A program made the translations under genes and the position numbers. Under the pieces are notes generated by a model that had not been told where the DNA came from, did not search any database, and saw nothing but the letters and a program-made list of their open reading frames with translations. Below are positions 10,166 through 29,837 of a stretch of 64,000 nucleotides of DNA, one piece after another (positions within the stretch are counted from its first letter, which is position 1; every line of letters begins with the position of its first letter). Origin of the DNA: Eleginops maclovinus (Eukaryota > Chordata > Actinopteri > Perciformes > Eleginopidae); assembly GCF_036324505.1 (NCBI RefSeq), contig NC_086352.1, positions 29,406,312 to 29,470,311 on the forward strand, written 5' to 3'.

Positions 10166-13100
10166 TTTGTTTTTAAAATGACAATTTTCTCTTGCCTAAC
10201 AACTATGATGATTTCTTGCTTAAACTCATTGTCACTGAGAGGTGGTTTTTTCACCATTTAAATATCAGTTTTTATATTTAATATGCATGAGACCCATCAA
10301 TTATTCACCCACGAGAAACCTACACTGTCAAACCAGCCAGAAATATTTTCACTAGATAATGTTAACACGTCAAGATGATAAGTTGTGTAAAACAGTTGTG
10401 CAGCCATAGAGTAATGTAGGCTCTTTGTGAATCTTTTCAGGCACAGTGACAATTACCATGCTTATTTTAAAGCTGGAATAGACTGAAGAATGGTTGGCTG
10501 TAGAGTATTGTATATTCAGTCAGAAGATTATGATGCTTCCCTGTCTAAATTGCATTCAAGAACAGGGTTTGGGACCCTACAGGGTTGTGTGAGTAGAACA
10601 ACTTAGTAAAATTTGATTTAACCTTGTCAAATATCATTGATACTTTCTCGTGACCCACAAAATGATTTCAACCAAACATTCTATTAAGGAATCTTGGCTG
10701 AAGTGCAAATGTACATCTGCATTCCGTGACATTGGGTTCATTCTTTAGAAATGTGTTGGCTATAAGTTAATGTGCATTAGAATAATGATTTGAAATTATA
10801 AGAAACTCCATTTTTATTTGTTTAACAATTTTTCTATGCAAGTGTATGTGGTTTCCTGTATGCCATGCCTGGGATAAAGGGCTGTATTCACTGGGCGAAT
10901 GCTTGGTCAGATAGGGTGAAAGGTTATTTTTTCCCCCGTCTAAACGCACTGCCAGAAGAAGACAAATCCTGACATCAGTTTAATTGAAATGTGCTTGTGC
11001 TTTGCCATGATCTAATTCCCTGTCATCCAAGCCCTGTGGTTATCCATCGGCCTCCCTGCCGCGCTTTACGGCAGCCAGTGGAGATAATAACCGGGGTTAT
11101 GGATTGACCGGTGGATCACCTTATACCACTGCTTTGAGGGAGCCATGTTCGGGGCCAGGTCTCAGCATTGCTTGTATGCGAGAGCCAGGGCTGAGAGCTC
11201 TCCTGTTTCTCGAGTGCAGACGGGGTCTTGCCGGGGCCAGGGTGCAGTGAAATGGAAAGCATGCCATTCCCTGTTCCGCTTGATGCCGAGTGACTGTGAG
11301 AGGTTGTGTCATGTTCCTTGGCTATTGACTCAATGACTTAGGACTTCACGTCGAAAGCCTGAACCCGTGCGGGCTCTCTGCGTGCTGACAGAGAAATGTG
11401 TCTTCCACTTGTCTTCACTTTGACCCGAGGACACTGCTGAACTGACGTGTCCGCATCCCCAAAGTCTCACCTCCTGGACCCAGAAATAACCTTTCTACGA
11501 CCTTGTCTGTCTTTCATGCTCTGTTAGTCGTGGCTCTGGCCTGCTATCGAAACAATTCACTCATCTTGTTTTTTTTCCTTCTTCTGATATACTGTAGCTA
11601 TGGATTACCTGTCTGTGGCTCAACCTATTCAGCTTCCACTACACGGATGACATGGCTGAGAATCCAGCCTTTACGTGCCGCATATTCTTTACTGTCACTG
11701 TGGGTTCGAGAGTCAAGGCACAGAGTAAGCACAGCCCATTAGCTGGTCCTGAAATGACAGCTCAAAGAGCGACACAGTCATGGCTGCCTCTTCCTTCAGG
11801 TTCATCCACAAGACAAAATCACCATATGCCCTTCATTTGTTGGACAAATGAGGATATCTGGACTTCTCTTACGGCAAAGAAATGATGATGTATTCCTCTT
11901 TACATTGTATGCAAAATAATTATTCTGCATATTTGACTAATGCATGTCTTGTGACATGGCTCAGACACCTGACCTGATTTATTGCAAGGTTCCCTGCATT
12001 GTAAAAAAAAAAAACAATCTGACTCAGTGACAACGGCCCAATTATGGCTTCCATGCAGAAAAGGACCATATATACAAAATTTGAAATGCAAATCCAGCTG
12101 CTAGCTGTCCTTGCTCTCCTCTAATCTAATAATGTGATCCATCATTTTAGCACGCCGGATCTACACCCCAGGCAGTGAAAATAATCCCACAGAGGATTAG
12201 TATGAAGATGTTTGCATATCTACATATAGAGTCCTGTGAGGCTCTATGGGGAGAAATAAGTACAAAAAACATGTTTATAGTTTCTTGAAAGAACACTTTT
12301 TTGATTCTATATTTACAGAGTTATTGGTTGTCCGTAACCTTCTACACATGCACTTGACATCTATTACCAGTAAAGATGCTTTTAGGGAAGGAAAACACCA
12401 CCTTTGAGGCAGAGAGGAAACATGTAAAACTCTGTGTTTCCTTTTAGCATTAGTAGTGCTGTAGGTTGAGGGATGGTCCTGTTGCAGAATCATCCATTTC
12501 CCTGATGAGCCCGCGGCCCCTGAGCTACGACAGCACAGCCACACGATGAGCGAGACAGGCGACTGCCACTATTTGTTCCGCTAAAGCATTCATCACACTA
12601 ATTACCCATGGTGTCAAGCAGCTCCTGTCGCCCGCTGAAGCTCTGGTTGCTCGTTTGGAGCCGAGGTGAGAAAGAGAAAACCTCAGATGAGTCCAAACAT
12701 GAGGCTTTCCTCTTTTTCCCCGACTGTCCTGCACATAATTAACTCCAGCAACTTGACAAATTGGAATGATGAATCTGGCCTCTATGAATAGATACAAATA
12801 CATGATCAATCAAAAACACCAGGCAGTGTGCTCAGTCTGAGGAAGTATGCTACTGTGAAGGACAAAAGAAGTGTCTTTGCCTTTGAATGACATTTGGTTA
12901 TGTAGTAGAAAAAGCAAGAGGAAGGATTTGTGTCTCTATTTGGTTGGTTGTGAAATCTCACCATTTCATCCTTTAAGTGCCAAAGTAAAACCATTATATT
13001 CAATGCACATTGTGAGTTTTAAAGGAGTATGCAACTTAACTCCCGTCCACTTGGAAAACTATACCTATTTCCCAAGACAGATGCAAGGGAACTGTCTCTT

Positions 13101-14250
13101 TGACTTGCAGTCATTTATGCCACCTGACCTTGAGAAGCACAGAGAAAAACATGTGTTTTCGTTTTATTCAGACAATCCCCAAACTGCCTGTGTCCCTCCT
13201 GGCCTTCACATAGCGGTCTGAACGAATGTAGCATCCAGTAAATCCAAACCTTTCAGCATCACCTCCCTGCGGTGTGCACACCAACAGAGCAGGGACAAGG
13301 ATACTTCCTGGAAGCCCCAAATCCTACTTTGTTTCACTATCGCTATTCAGAAGAAGAAAAAACTGGGGTAAAAAAAACGTAGAAATTGTTGGTACACTCA
13401 CATGAATCCTCCATTACATTATAATATATTATTTTACTTTATATTATTGTTTAAATGTTTTTTATATTCATCAAATGTTTTTTTCTGGTGTTAGCCTGTC
13501 TTGTTTACTTGGATACTGAGCAAGCTAAGCTAAGCTAAGCTAAGCTAAACAAGACAAGTAAACTACTTGGTTATGGCAAAAATTCATCCTTGTTTGTATA
13601 TTTTGGTGGGTTTTTAAGCGTATTATATGTACTGATGCTGCTTGTTTGGAAGGCAATAATAGTCCATGTAAATAAATAAAACAAATGTTTAAGGTTCTTA
13701 TTTCACTGTAAAGACTCATTTCATAGTTGTGTATTTAAAAAATCTACACCTCTATGTGGGTTAATCTACATAATGAGTTCTTGTCTAAGTGAGATCAAAG
13801 GTTAAGTAGAGCTTTGTAAAAGTCCTAATGAAGGATCCCTATACTCTGCCAGGATGATTCCACTTACATCTAGGAAGGCTGTCAGCGTGGGTTATCATTG
13901 GACACTGACCTGTAGCACAATGTGCGTCTCAGGCATGTAATCCTCCACATGGTGAACGGTGGAGCGTCTCTAGAGGAGTCAGAGTTCGGCGGTCTGGGGT
14001 TAATGAACGGTGAAAGGTGGTGCGATGGTCACAGGTAAAGCAGTGGATGAGATGTGCCAATTTAACTGACAAGTTATTGTAGGAATGAGATTTGAGAAGC
14101 CTAAGAGATCCTACCCTTGTGTCGGCTAAATAATTTTTATTAATTTCTATGACATTTTATGATGTTTTACATTCTACAATCACTCAAATTGGCTGCTGTT
14201 ACCTCCCACCTCAAAAAACTTGGAGATAAGGGTTATTTCCAACCCATCTA
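10166..14250. other. Intergenic, no gene seen
   Basis: All open frames are short and lack recognisable domains or splice context. GC-richer, low-repeat islands at about 11,000-11,480 and 12,470-12,740 could be conserved non-coding elements. A small TAAGC pentanucleotide repeat lies at 13,523-13,548. Confidence 0.4.
13498..13563. repeat. TAAGC pentanucleotide repeat in a short hairpin
   Basis: About five tandem TAAGC units (13,523-13,548) lie between GTCTTGTTTA (13,498-13,507) and its inverse TAAACAAGAC (13,546-13,555). The sequence resembles the TAGCTTAGC core of the element at 7736-8195 and may be a decayed piece of one. Confidence 0.55.
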
Positions 14251-14254
14251 CAAT

Positions 14255-14560
14255 TAGGGTGACCAGACGTTCCGAAAAATTCGGGACAGTCCCGAAATCT
14301 AAGCTGTTGTCCCGAATCCCGAATCCAGCCCTAATTGTCCCGAAATTATACAAAATCTGAATCTTGAGTAGTTATTGTCTGATAAACCATTAAATATGTC
14401 CATAGAGGTTGAGTCGCGCGCCGGCTGCTTATTGGCTGTGGCAGCCCCTAATGTATCCATTTTGAGACCGCGCGGCGCAAATTTAGATAGTATTACTGTA
14501 TACAGTCTATGTAGCTTAATAGGCCGCTGTGTGCCGCAGACACCAAGGCCCCCCCCCCCC
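14255..14560. repeat. Probable interspersed repeat (AGGGTGACCAGACG type)
   Basis: It begins AGGGTGACCAGACGTTCCG and repeats CGGGACAGTCCCGAA-like motifs, including CCCGAATCCCGAATCC. This style of start occurs in many vertebrate DNA-transposon copies. It is followed by a CpG-rich part (about 14,412-14,490) and an 18-base run of C. The family is not resolved. Confidence 0.35.
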
Positions 14561-14589
14561 CCGCCGATGTCATCAAAACACCGTCCCAA

Positions 14590-15235
14590 ATTTCAGCCAA
14601 TTACTCCTTTCTGTGAAAAATACTGGAACGTGTTACATGTAGTTCCCACCCAACTGCAAACCCACCTCAAGTCCAACAACTGTACAGGAAATTGTATGAA
14701 CGATTCCAATCTAGGTTTCGCTCACAACACAGAACTGAAACAGCCCTCCACACTGTTCTTCTCTCCCATCTCGAAACTTCCTTCAACATCACTGGTACTG
14801 CCCTCTTTTGACTTATCTCACCAGGAGACCAAAGTTCTTCAACATCAACCTTCCCCGCTCCCCTATCCTAAGGTGCCCCTCAGAGTACAGTGCTTGGGCC
14901 TCTCCTCTTTATCCCCCTTACCTTCTCACCTCAGTAACATCATGCCACCATGGCCTCCACTGCTACACCTTTAAAGTCCAGCAATATGTCTAAAAAAATC
15001 GATAACCACGGCAAGTCGCTCCACTCTCTATACCTGCCCCCACAGATATAAAAACATAGATGAAATGCAACTTCCTCAAATACAACTGTGATAAATCTGA
15101 CACGCTCATCATCGATCCCAAATCCTCATCAAAACCAAAAACAACTTCTTCCTCGCCATCAACAACTCATCCAAACTCCTGAATAAACTGCAGTACATCC
15201 AGAATTCTGCTGCTTGTCCACTCACTAACTTTAGA
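14590..15235 (+). pseudogene. Decayed L2/CR1-type LINE reverse transcriptase fragment
   Basis: Translated pieces in shifting frames match the order of a non-LTR reverse transcriptase: FQSRFRSQHRTETALHTVLL, then APQSTVLGPLLFI (family motif PQGSVLGPLLF), then HGLHCYTFKVQQY (position of the FHCYADDTQLY motif), then FLKYNCDKSD and LQYIQNSAA. In-frame stops, frameshifts and a deletion in the catalytic palm region show that it is dead. The clade (L2-like) is judged from memory. Confidence 0.65.
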
Positions 15236-16810
15236 GATATTTTTGTGCCACTTCCCAACATTTTTCAACATATGTAGGTTTTTTCTTACATACAAGTACT
15301 TTTTTCATATTTTTGACACAAATTACAATTACTATTCTCTTCAATGTTTTACATACTATACTAAGCCTTTTCTTTTAAAAATATACTTTTAATATACTGT
15401 ACTTTTATCCTTTAATATACTTTCTTATACTATGTCATTTTTTTCTGTTATTTTTGACTATTACGACCTAACTTTAGGTGGCCCGCTAACAGAAGAATGC
15501 CTTTGAAACAGTCGAATTCATAGGATTTTATTACAAGAACATATACAAAATATACAAATAAAAATCCTAAATTGAGAAACAGAAACACCAGCAGGTCCTA
15601 CACCATAGAGTTCTCTCTTCTGCTGCTGGCACTGGAACAATTAAGCACTTCCTTTTCCATGTGGACCCCGTTATGCATCTTTTTGTAGTAATGCTGCATA
15701 CCTGGAAAGAGCTACTAACATGACATGTCATGTTTTTTATATTTTCAACAAAATTAGCTATGTTGTTTTATATATTTTCAACATACTCTACTATATTTTT
15801 TTGATAATTTCCGACGTACTAAACTATGTTTTTTTTTTCAACACTACACTGTGATATTTTCAAACATTTTCTGTATTCTATATTATTTTTATAATTTTCG
15901 ACATACTACGTTGTTATTTAACATTTAGAAAAAACTATACCATGTTAATTTTATGATGATAATGACATACTATACTATGATGTTTTTTCCGAAAATGTCC
16001 ATATGCTATACTTACGGTGGTGTATTGCGTATATTTTTCACAGACTATATCATGCCATTGTTGTGCATTTTTTCGACATGGACTACTATGACGTAATTTT
16101 TGTATATTTTCGAAATACCAAACTATTTATTTTAACATACTATACTATGTTGTTTTTTCTGAACATTGTGCCTTACTATACGATTATGTTATTCAGAATT
16201 TTCTTACTCTAATATAACATTGTTCTGCGTTTATAACAATAGCCATTTAATTGAGTTGAACTTACTATTTTTAATTGGTTAATAATGGTTATTTAATTGA
16301 GTCGAAGCAACGTATTTGTATTAGTAAATAAAAATGTATTTAATTGAGTTTAACTATTTTTCTAAGTTAATAATAGTTTATTGAGTTGTGTTCTATGTTA
16401 TATTGTCTTTTCCATTAATATCCTCCTGTTTCCTCTCTCACACCATCATGCCAGCACCTACCTTTCTGATGTTTTTCTGCTTATTTTCGACATTCATCCA
16501 ATTTTGTTTTTTTTTCAGAAATGTTCGACATAGTCGATGCAGTTTTTTCCTGATATTTTCATAATACTATAGTATGTCATTTTTTGTGATATATTCGTAA
16601 TACTTTACTGTCTTTTTCTTGCGTATTTAATAAACACTATGCTATATTGTTCTTTTGAAACAGACTATTATATGTCATTCCTTTTGAATGTTTTTTGACA
16701 TTTATTCCATGTCGTTTTCTTGCATGTTTTCGACATACTATTAAATGTTGTTTTTTCTGAGATTTTCAAAATGTTTACACTATTTTGTTTATTTTCCATT
16801 ATTTCATATT
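15235..16810. repeat. Degenerate AT-rich tandem array (TTTTCGACATACTATACTAT)
   Basis: Variants of TTTTCGACATACTATACTAT followed by GTTGTTTTTT recur dozens of times at roughly 35-60 bp spacing. The array is interrupted at about 15,480-15,730 by unrelated sequence and at about 16,230-16,400 by a second small repeat with TTTAATTGAGTTGAACT. Divergence between units is high, so this looks like an old satellite. Confidence 0.65.
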
Positions 16811-19302
<2,492 letters not shown>

Positions 19303-19399
19303 CAACCAGAGCAGCTCAGGGGAAGCTAAGACCTCACTACACACTTGGCCGTGTTTATCAACAGAAATCCAACTGGAGCCCCAAACTGCTGATCCCAGA

Positions 19400-24315
<4,916 letters not shown>

Positions 24316-24932
24316 AAGGAAAAAGCCACAGTGCTGCTTCTAAGGTCAGGAAAAGGTCCCACACCGCACCTTTTCAGTGCGCCGTAAATTCTCTGTTGCT
24401 TCGAAACAAGGAAAAAACACTGCCAGTGCAATGAGATAATTATAGACATTTCCAATGTAAAAATAAGATCTCAATTCATAATATTCTCACACCACCTGCA
24501 ATACCGGAGGGGTTATCCGCCTAATGCTGCATTGTGTCCCTATGTTTCTGGAAAACTGTCCCTGAAAAAAAATTAACCCATCTTATGGACGTTTTGCCCA
24601 CTGGCAGATTTTTTTATACTTGTTCGGGGAAAACGATATTTGACGGAATGAAATTACTGCTAATGACGGACATTATCTTTGCAGTGTGGTGACCTCTCAC
24701 CGTCTTTGGTTTTTGGGATAACAAACAATATTTATTGGACCCTGTGTGTATATTTATCGTGCTTGTAAATTATGTTTTGGCTCCTTTTTAAATGTTTCCG
24801 TATTTTTTATGCCCCGGCAAGTGAGAGAACTGCAGGGATTGTCTCGTGTCGATCTGTTGTGTTTTTATTGTTTTTTGTTTCATACCTTCCAGACATGGCA
24901 CTTTTAAAATAAAGGAACATTTTAGAAAGATT
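24316..24932 (+). other. nr2f2: nr2f2 3' UTR (short form)
   Basis: The AATAAA signal at 24,908-24,913 is followed by sequence suited to cleavage, giving a 3' UTR of about 600 bases. Longer forms cannot be excluded. Confidence 0.55.
24908..24913 (+). terminator. nr2f2: Polyadenylation signal AATAAA
   Basis: The canonical hexamer lies about 590 bases after the nr2f2 stop codon. Confidence 0.55.
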
Positions 24933-25708
24933 TAATGCAGGTGTTTTGAACCCAACATCATCTGACTTTAACCTATTGGCTCAATTGTGTATAGACCGAA
25001 TAGTGACATCAATGCTCCGTTTGCATTATGGACGTGCGCAGAATGAAAAGGACGAGCAACAAAAATATATTTGGATAATGCACTTCCCACGATCAGTGTT
25101 AGGTTGCTCCAAGTAATGCATTACTCCTTTCATAGGTAATATCATCATGTCCTTAAATTAGAAATTCTATAAATGTTTTTTTCCACAATGCCTAATATCT
25201 GCAGTTTTTTTACCTTCGAAAATCAATATTTTTAAAGTTCTCCTTTGAAACATACTTGGAACGTCATATTTCTCATCAAAGTGGTGAATATTGACACCCA
25301 GAGAATTTCAACGTTTCTGTTATTTCTTACACTGAAAGATGATGACGTGGCAAAATAGATAAAGGGAAGGAATATTAAATAGCTGTAAGATATTCCGTTT
25401 TTTCTTATTTAGCGGGGTTAAAGGGGGTTATAATCCTATTCTTTTGACTTGTAACTTGTCACAGGGAAAGTCATGTTATTACTTTAATGGTTTAATGATT
25501 AATGCATTACAGAACCTTCATTTATTTCTTTTACACTGACTGTCTCCAAGAGATTTTAAAAGCACTGGGCCCAATGTATTCTGTAACTACAGTCTCCTAT
25601 TGAACACTACACAGACTTCCAGTGAAAGTACAAATTGTATTTCAATGCATTTATGAGCCCAGGCCGCTTAAAAGGCACAATAGAACACTGCAGGGTATTG
25701 CTGAACTG

Positions 25709-25746
25709 AACGAGAGTGTGTGCGCATGTGTGTGTGCGTGTGCGTG

Positions 25747-25792
<46 letters not shown>

Positions 25793-25802
25793 AGTGAGTG
25801 AG
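25709..25802. repeat. TG-rich microsatellite with GC and GA interruptions
   Basis: A run of TG units with TGCG interruptions, ending in GTGAGTGAG. Confidence 0.9.
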
Positions 25803-28800
25803 ATTGTATTTGTGTTTACTTCTTTTTGACAACCACTCTGATGTACTGTGAAAGCATATTGGTTAACATATTGGTACCATATTAAATTATAACTCAAGAT
25901 TTATAAATAAAGTGTATTTGGTTTATTTTGACATTTCAATTCGATGTTGTTTATGTCTGCCGCCACTTTCATATGAGGACAAAATATGTGTATGTAATGT
26001 GCCTGTGTGTGTGTTAGCATGTACACAAGTTTGTATACTGGAATTGGTAACAAAATTAATGCTGAGCTTAGTTCCTGATGCTAATATTGTCACTAATTAG
26101 ACATTTGATCCAAACTAAGTGCTTTTCAATGACAAGCCTTATGCCATGCCAACATATATTAAAGTAGATGCCTCATTTGAAAAATTCAGCAGGAAACATT
26201 TACATTTTTCCAGCATTTATGTTATATTGGGTATCATCCAGCACCTGAAACATATTTAAAACGCTGAAAAAATGTACATCATGCAAACTATTAACCCCTG
26301 AAATGTACTATTTAAGTAGATGCTAGACCAAGTTCAGTATTCACACATGGACCACTATTTAACATGTCTTTAAAGTAATGAATCAACCATCAAAACACAC
26401 ACAAAATAATATTTGTATGTAGGGAGTAATCTGCAAAAACACAAACAGTGATTAAACTATTACCGTAATACTTCTTTTTCAGCTAATACTAGCTTTAATA
26501 GCTTGATGCTAATTTAACACATCTTAACAAACTTGCTTTTTGTTATTAGGGTTTGTTCACAAAGGTTGTTAAACCTGCATCAGACAGGGGAGCAGAATGA
26601 AATTGGAATTATAATCCATGTCTGTGTTGCCAGATTGAGGAGGACAGAGAGGATTAAAGCAGTTTCTTTGCTTCTTAGTGGACAGAGAGCTAATGAGGGG
26701 CCCCTGAGTGCTCTGTCACAACAGTTTACCCTGAGGAAGATGAAGCTGGGCGCTCAACCGCCCCTGGGTGTTCTGGGCCAAAGGGCCAACATAAAACAAT
26801 GGAGCATTTTCCCACACACGTATACGTCCAAAAGAAGAAAATGCCAAGGAGTACAGGGTGCAAGGAGGAAGGGAAATCAGTCGAGCTTGAGCTGCAGGGG
26901 AAATACCAGCTCTGTTATTCCAATTGATTTCCATTTGCTTCTGTATTTACGTCACTTTACAAAAAATTGATCCCGGTCATAAATAAGAGAGAGCCGCTGT
27001 TCTTCTGTTTTAGGGGAACTGAAGCAGGAGCAGTCACCGCGCAGCATGGTTTGCACTCAGCCAATCAGCTTTCCGCATTGAAATCTTGTAGCCAATCAGA
27101 TCGCTCTTAAGATTTTTTATAAATATTAATATTTATGAAGTCAAGTGAGGACTTACTATTGAACCTAGAGGCTAAGGCCCACATATGACAATGATAACAG
27201 ATGTTCAAGTAATATAGTAACTATACTTTAAGGCAAATGATTAGATGAAATAATATTTATCCGACCCAAATGTTCTTCTGGTGGTGATCAAATATTATTA
27301 TATTGATGTGCTAACGTATCTTGAGTACAACACTTTAATGTTCATTTATACAATTATATAAAACCTTTTCTGTGATATTGACGCTTCGGGAACATTTCCG
27401 AAAACTGGGAACTGGTGTTAAAAACAAGTGAAACAGTTTTAGCAAACATTTTTTTCTGGAAAGAAATGGTTTATGATTTTAAAAGGGTTTTTTTTCTAAT
27501 GCCAAATGTATATCATTTTTTGTTTTTATATTATTATATATTATGTCTTGTGTCCCAGTTCCTACGTGATAACTGATAGGCCTAAACAGGGAACACATTG
27601 GGGTCACCATCTCACCATTTAGAAGTGTTAGCTGTTACAGCAAAATTGTAAAATCAAACAAGTCAGTATAATTAATGCTATTGCATGTGAATGTTAATAA
27701 ATAAATATTGTTTAGTCTCTGGGACGTGGCTGCCCTCCTGTAGTTTATCTGTGATGCTGACTGCAGCTTTGGAGCCGTTTCAATGGCACGCTTTATACAA
27801 ATAATTACCACTCCAAATTCTATAATGATGCCAAACTCGTTCACAATCCTCCACAAATTCTAATCAGCCATTATGTTGTTAAAATGTTTCGTTAACAAAA
27901 CTTTACCGTAAAAGACATTTGAGAAAAATTGGCCGACGAAATGAAATAGGGCAACACAAATACATTAGATTTACTCACTAATATCAGACCTAAAACACAC
28001 AGAAAGAAATTAAAATCTGTTAGACAGCCTAATGAAAGTCAACCGTCTCTCGTGTTTCCCTGTTGCTTTTTTAGAATGTGTTTCACTGGTTTGGCGAATT
28101 AAATCAATATCTCACGGCAAATTGAATTCATGTGGGAAACATTTTCAAACAAGAATGCGCTGGCAGTCATTTGAGTTTGACTACAAAAACTGTTGAATCA
28201 TTGTGGTAAGAATTATTACTGAAATATTAAGTTATTTTATTATCTGTATTTTAACTGCATATATTATTAAAGCCTATGGGCTACATTTAACAATGTAAAA
28301 CACTAATTGTTTAACCGAATAGTTGAGTTTACAATTTTTAAATTAATACACAACTTTCTATCCCAGATTTCAGTGGACATTATATAACCCTTCAGCTCCG
28401 ATAGGCCTAACAGTTTAGCAGCGTTTCACCATCTCTGTGGCCACTGTACGTGAATCCAAAAAGCCAGCAGTTTTACATTTCCTCAAATGTAATTATTAAA
28501 ATGATGATTATTTGTTAAATTCTTTATTTAGGGTTTGGTTGTTCTCTGGTTTCTGTTGTGCACAACACGTCTAGATACGTATGATAATGTTTTCAAAAGG
28601 AAACGCATTAGGCTACATAATGAAAATAAAACCCTACATAAACAGCAAGATCAAATGTTTGACTGTTAACGACACATTGATACATTTATGATAATAAAAA
28701 CGAGTTCAAAATTCAAAGTACGCAAAATTATATGTCTATACAAAACGTAAACAAATATAACCGCAGGGTGTGTGAGGGTTTGGATCGACAGAAACAGCTT

Positions 28801-29823
28801 AAACGTATTGTGTCCATATAAATATTTTAATATTCACTATAAAGCGGAATTATATTTGAATATCACGCAGCCTATTAATATTACATCGTCTTTAATTGTA
28901 TGAATACAATCCCGCTTCACTTCACATTAATGTTCATATTTAGGCCTACTGACTAACTTATGTACGCTACTTCCCGTATTGATTCATTATTTTGCGATGT
29001 ATTCTGATAAAGGTAAAGTTGGTAAATCGCCGCAGGTCCTGAACTTTGTCCACTTCATACAATGTCTGTACTAACTGTACAGTGGCTTAACTTAACGCTT
29101 TAAATCAGATTTATTTCAGCGTAAATCTCTGAGAAATACATCAAGTTATTCGAGGTTTTTAGCACAACATATTCAAAACAACCGCCTTCAATATCATATA
29201 AGTCAATCCAAGCTCAGGTGTTGTCCTCGTGTGGACTTCTTGATTTGAACGAAGCGTTATTGTGCGACTGTGTAATTTAAGGAGAATAAAAACGCACTTT
29301 CATTGCTGAAATGAAGCTCCATCTGTCTGAATCTGGCATTAAACGGTCCTGCAGGCTAAAACATCTGAGAAGCAATTCCACATTTTGTGTGGTACTCCTG
29401 TTCAAAAGCAACAATCTGTGGACACGTTTAACATGGAAACCTTGTCAGATCAAAGAAAAACCTTCTTTAATGTTTTAAGGGACAAATAACTTCACTGACA
29501 ATACTATACACTTTTGTCATTGAATTAAATGGTGGAAACTCATTACATGGGGGGAAAGGGGGCTGTCTAGACATCAAGTTAGACCATAATACTGACAATA
29601 TCTATCTATGTGTGTCTATGTTTGAATCTATCTGTGTCTGAATCTGAGCTGATGGGAAAAGAGAACAGGCTCTTTTCTTCTTCTTTTATTTCTGCTCCTT
29701 GTCCCCAAATTGCCCTTTTAATCCTGTTCCATGTGTAAGACTGACATCACGCCACTCTGGCTCCCAGCTCTGATGTCTTAAGGCTGACGGTTTGAATTAA
29801 GGGGTTCCCCTGGCTCCTTCCAC

Positions 29824-29837
29824 TGACCTCTGACCCC
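29824..29837 (-). promoter_or_regulatory. DR1 nuclear-receptor site
   Basis: TGACCTCTGACCCC on the plus strand reads GGGTCA-G-AGGTCA on the minus strand. These are two half-sites spaced by one base, the preferred type for COUP-TF, HNF4 and RXR. It lies in a GC-richer island. In vivo use is unproven. Confidence 0.4.

Noticed and set aside
14375..14974. 199-codon open frame as a novel protein
   Set aside because: It crosses a repeat, a poly-C run and a decayed LINE; the recognisable LINE motifs lie in other frames.
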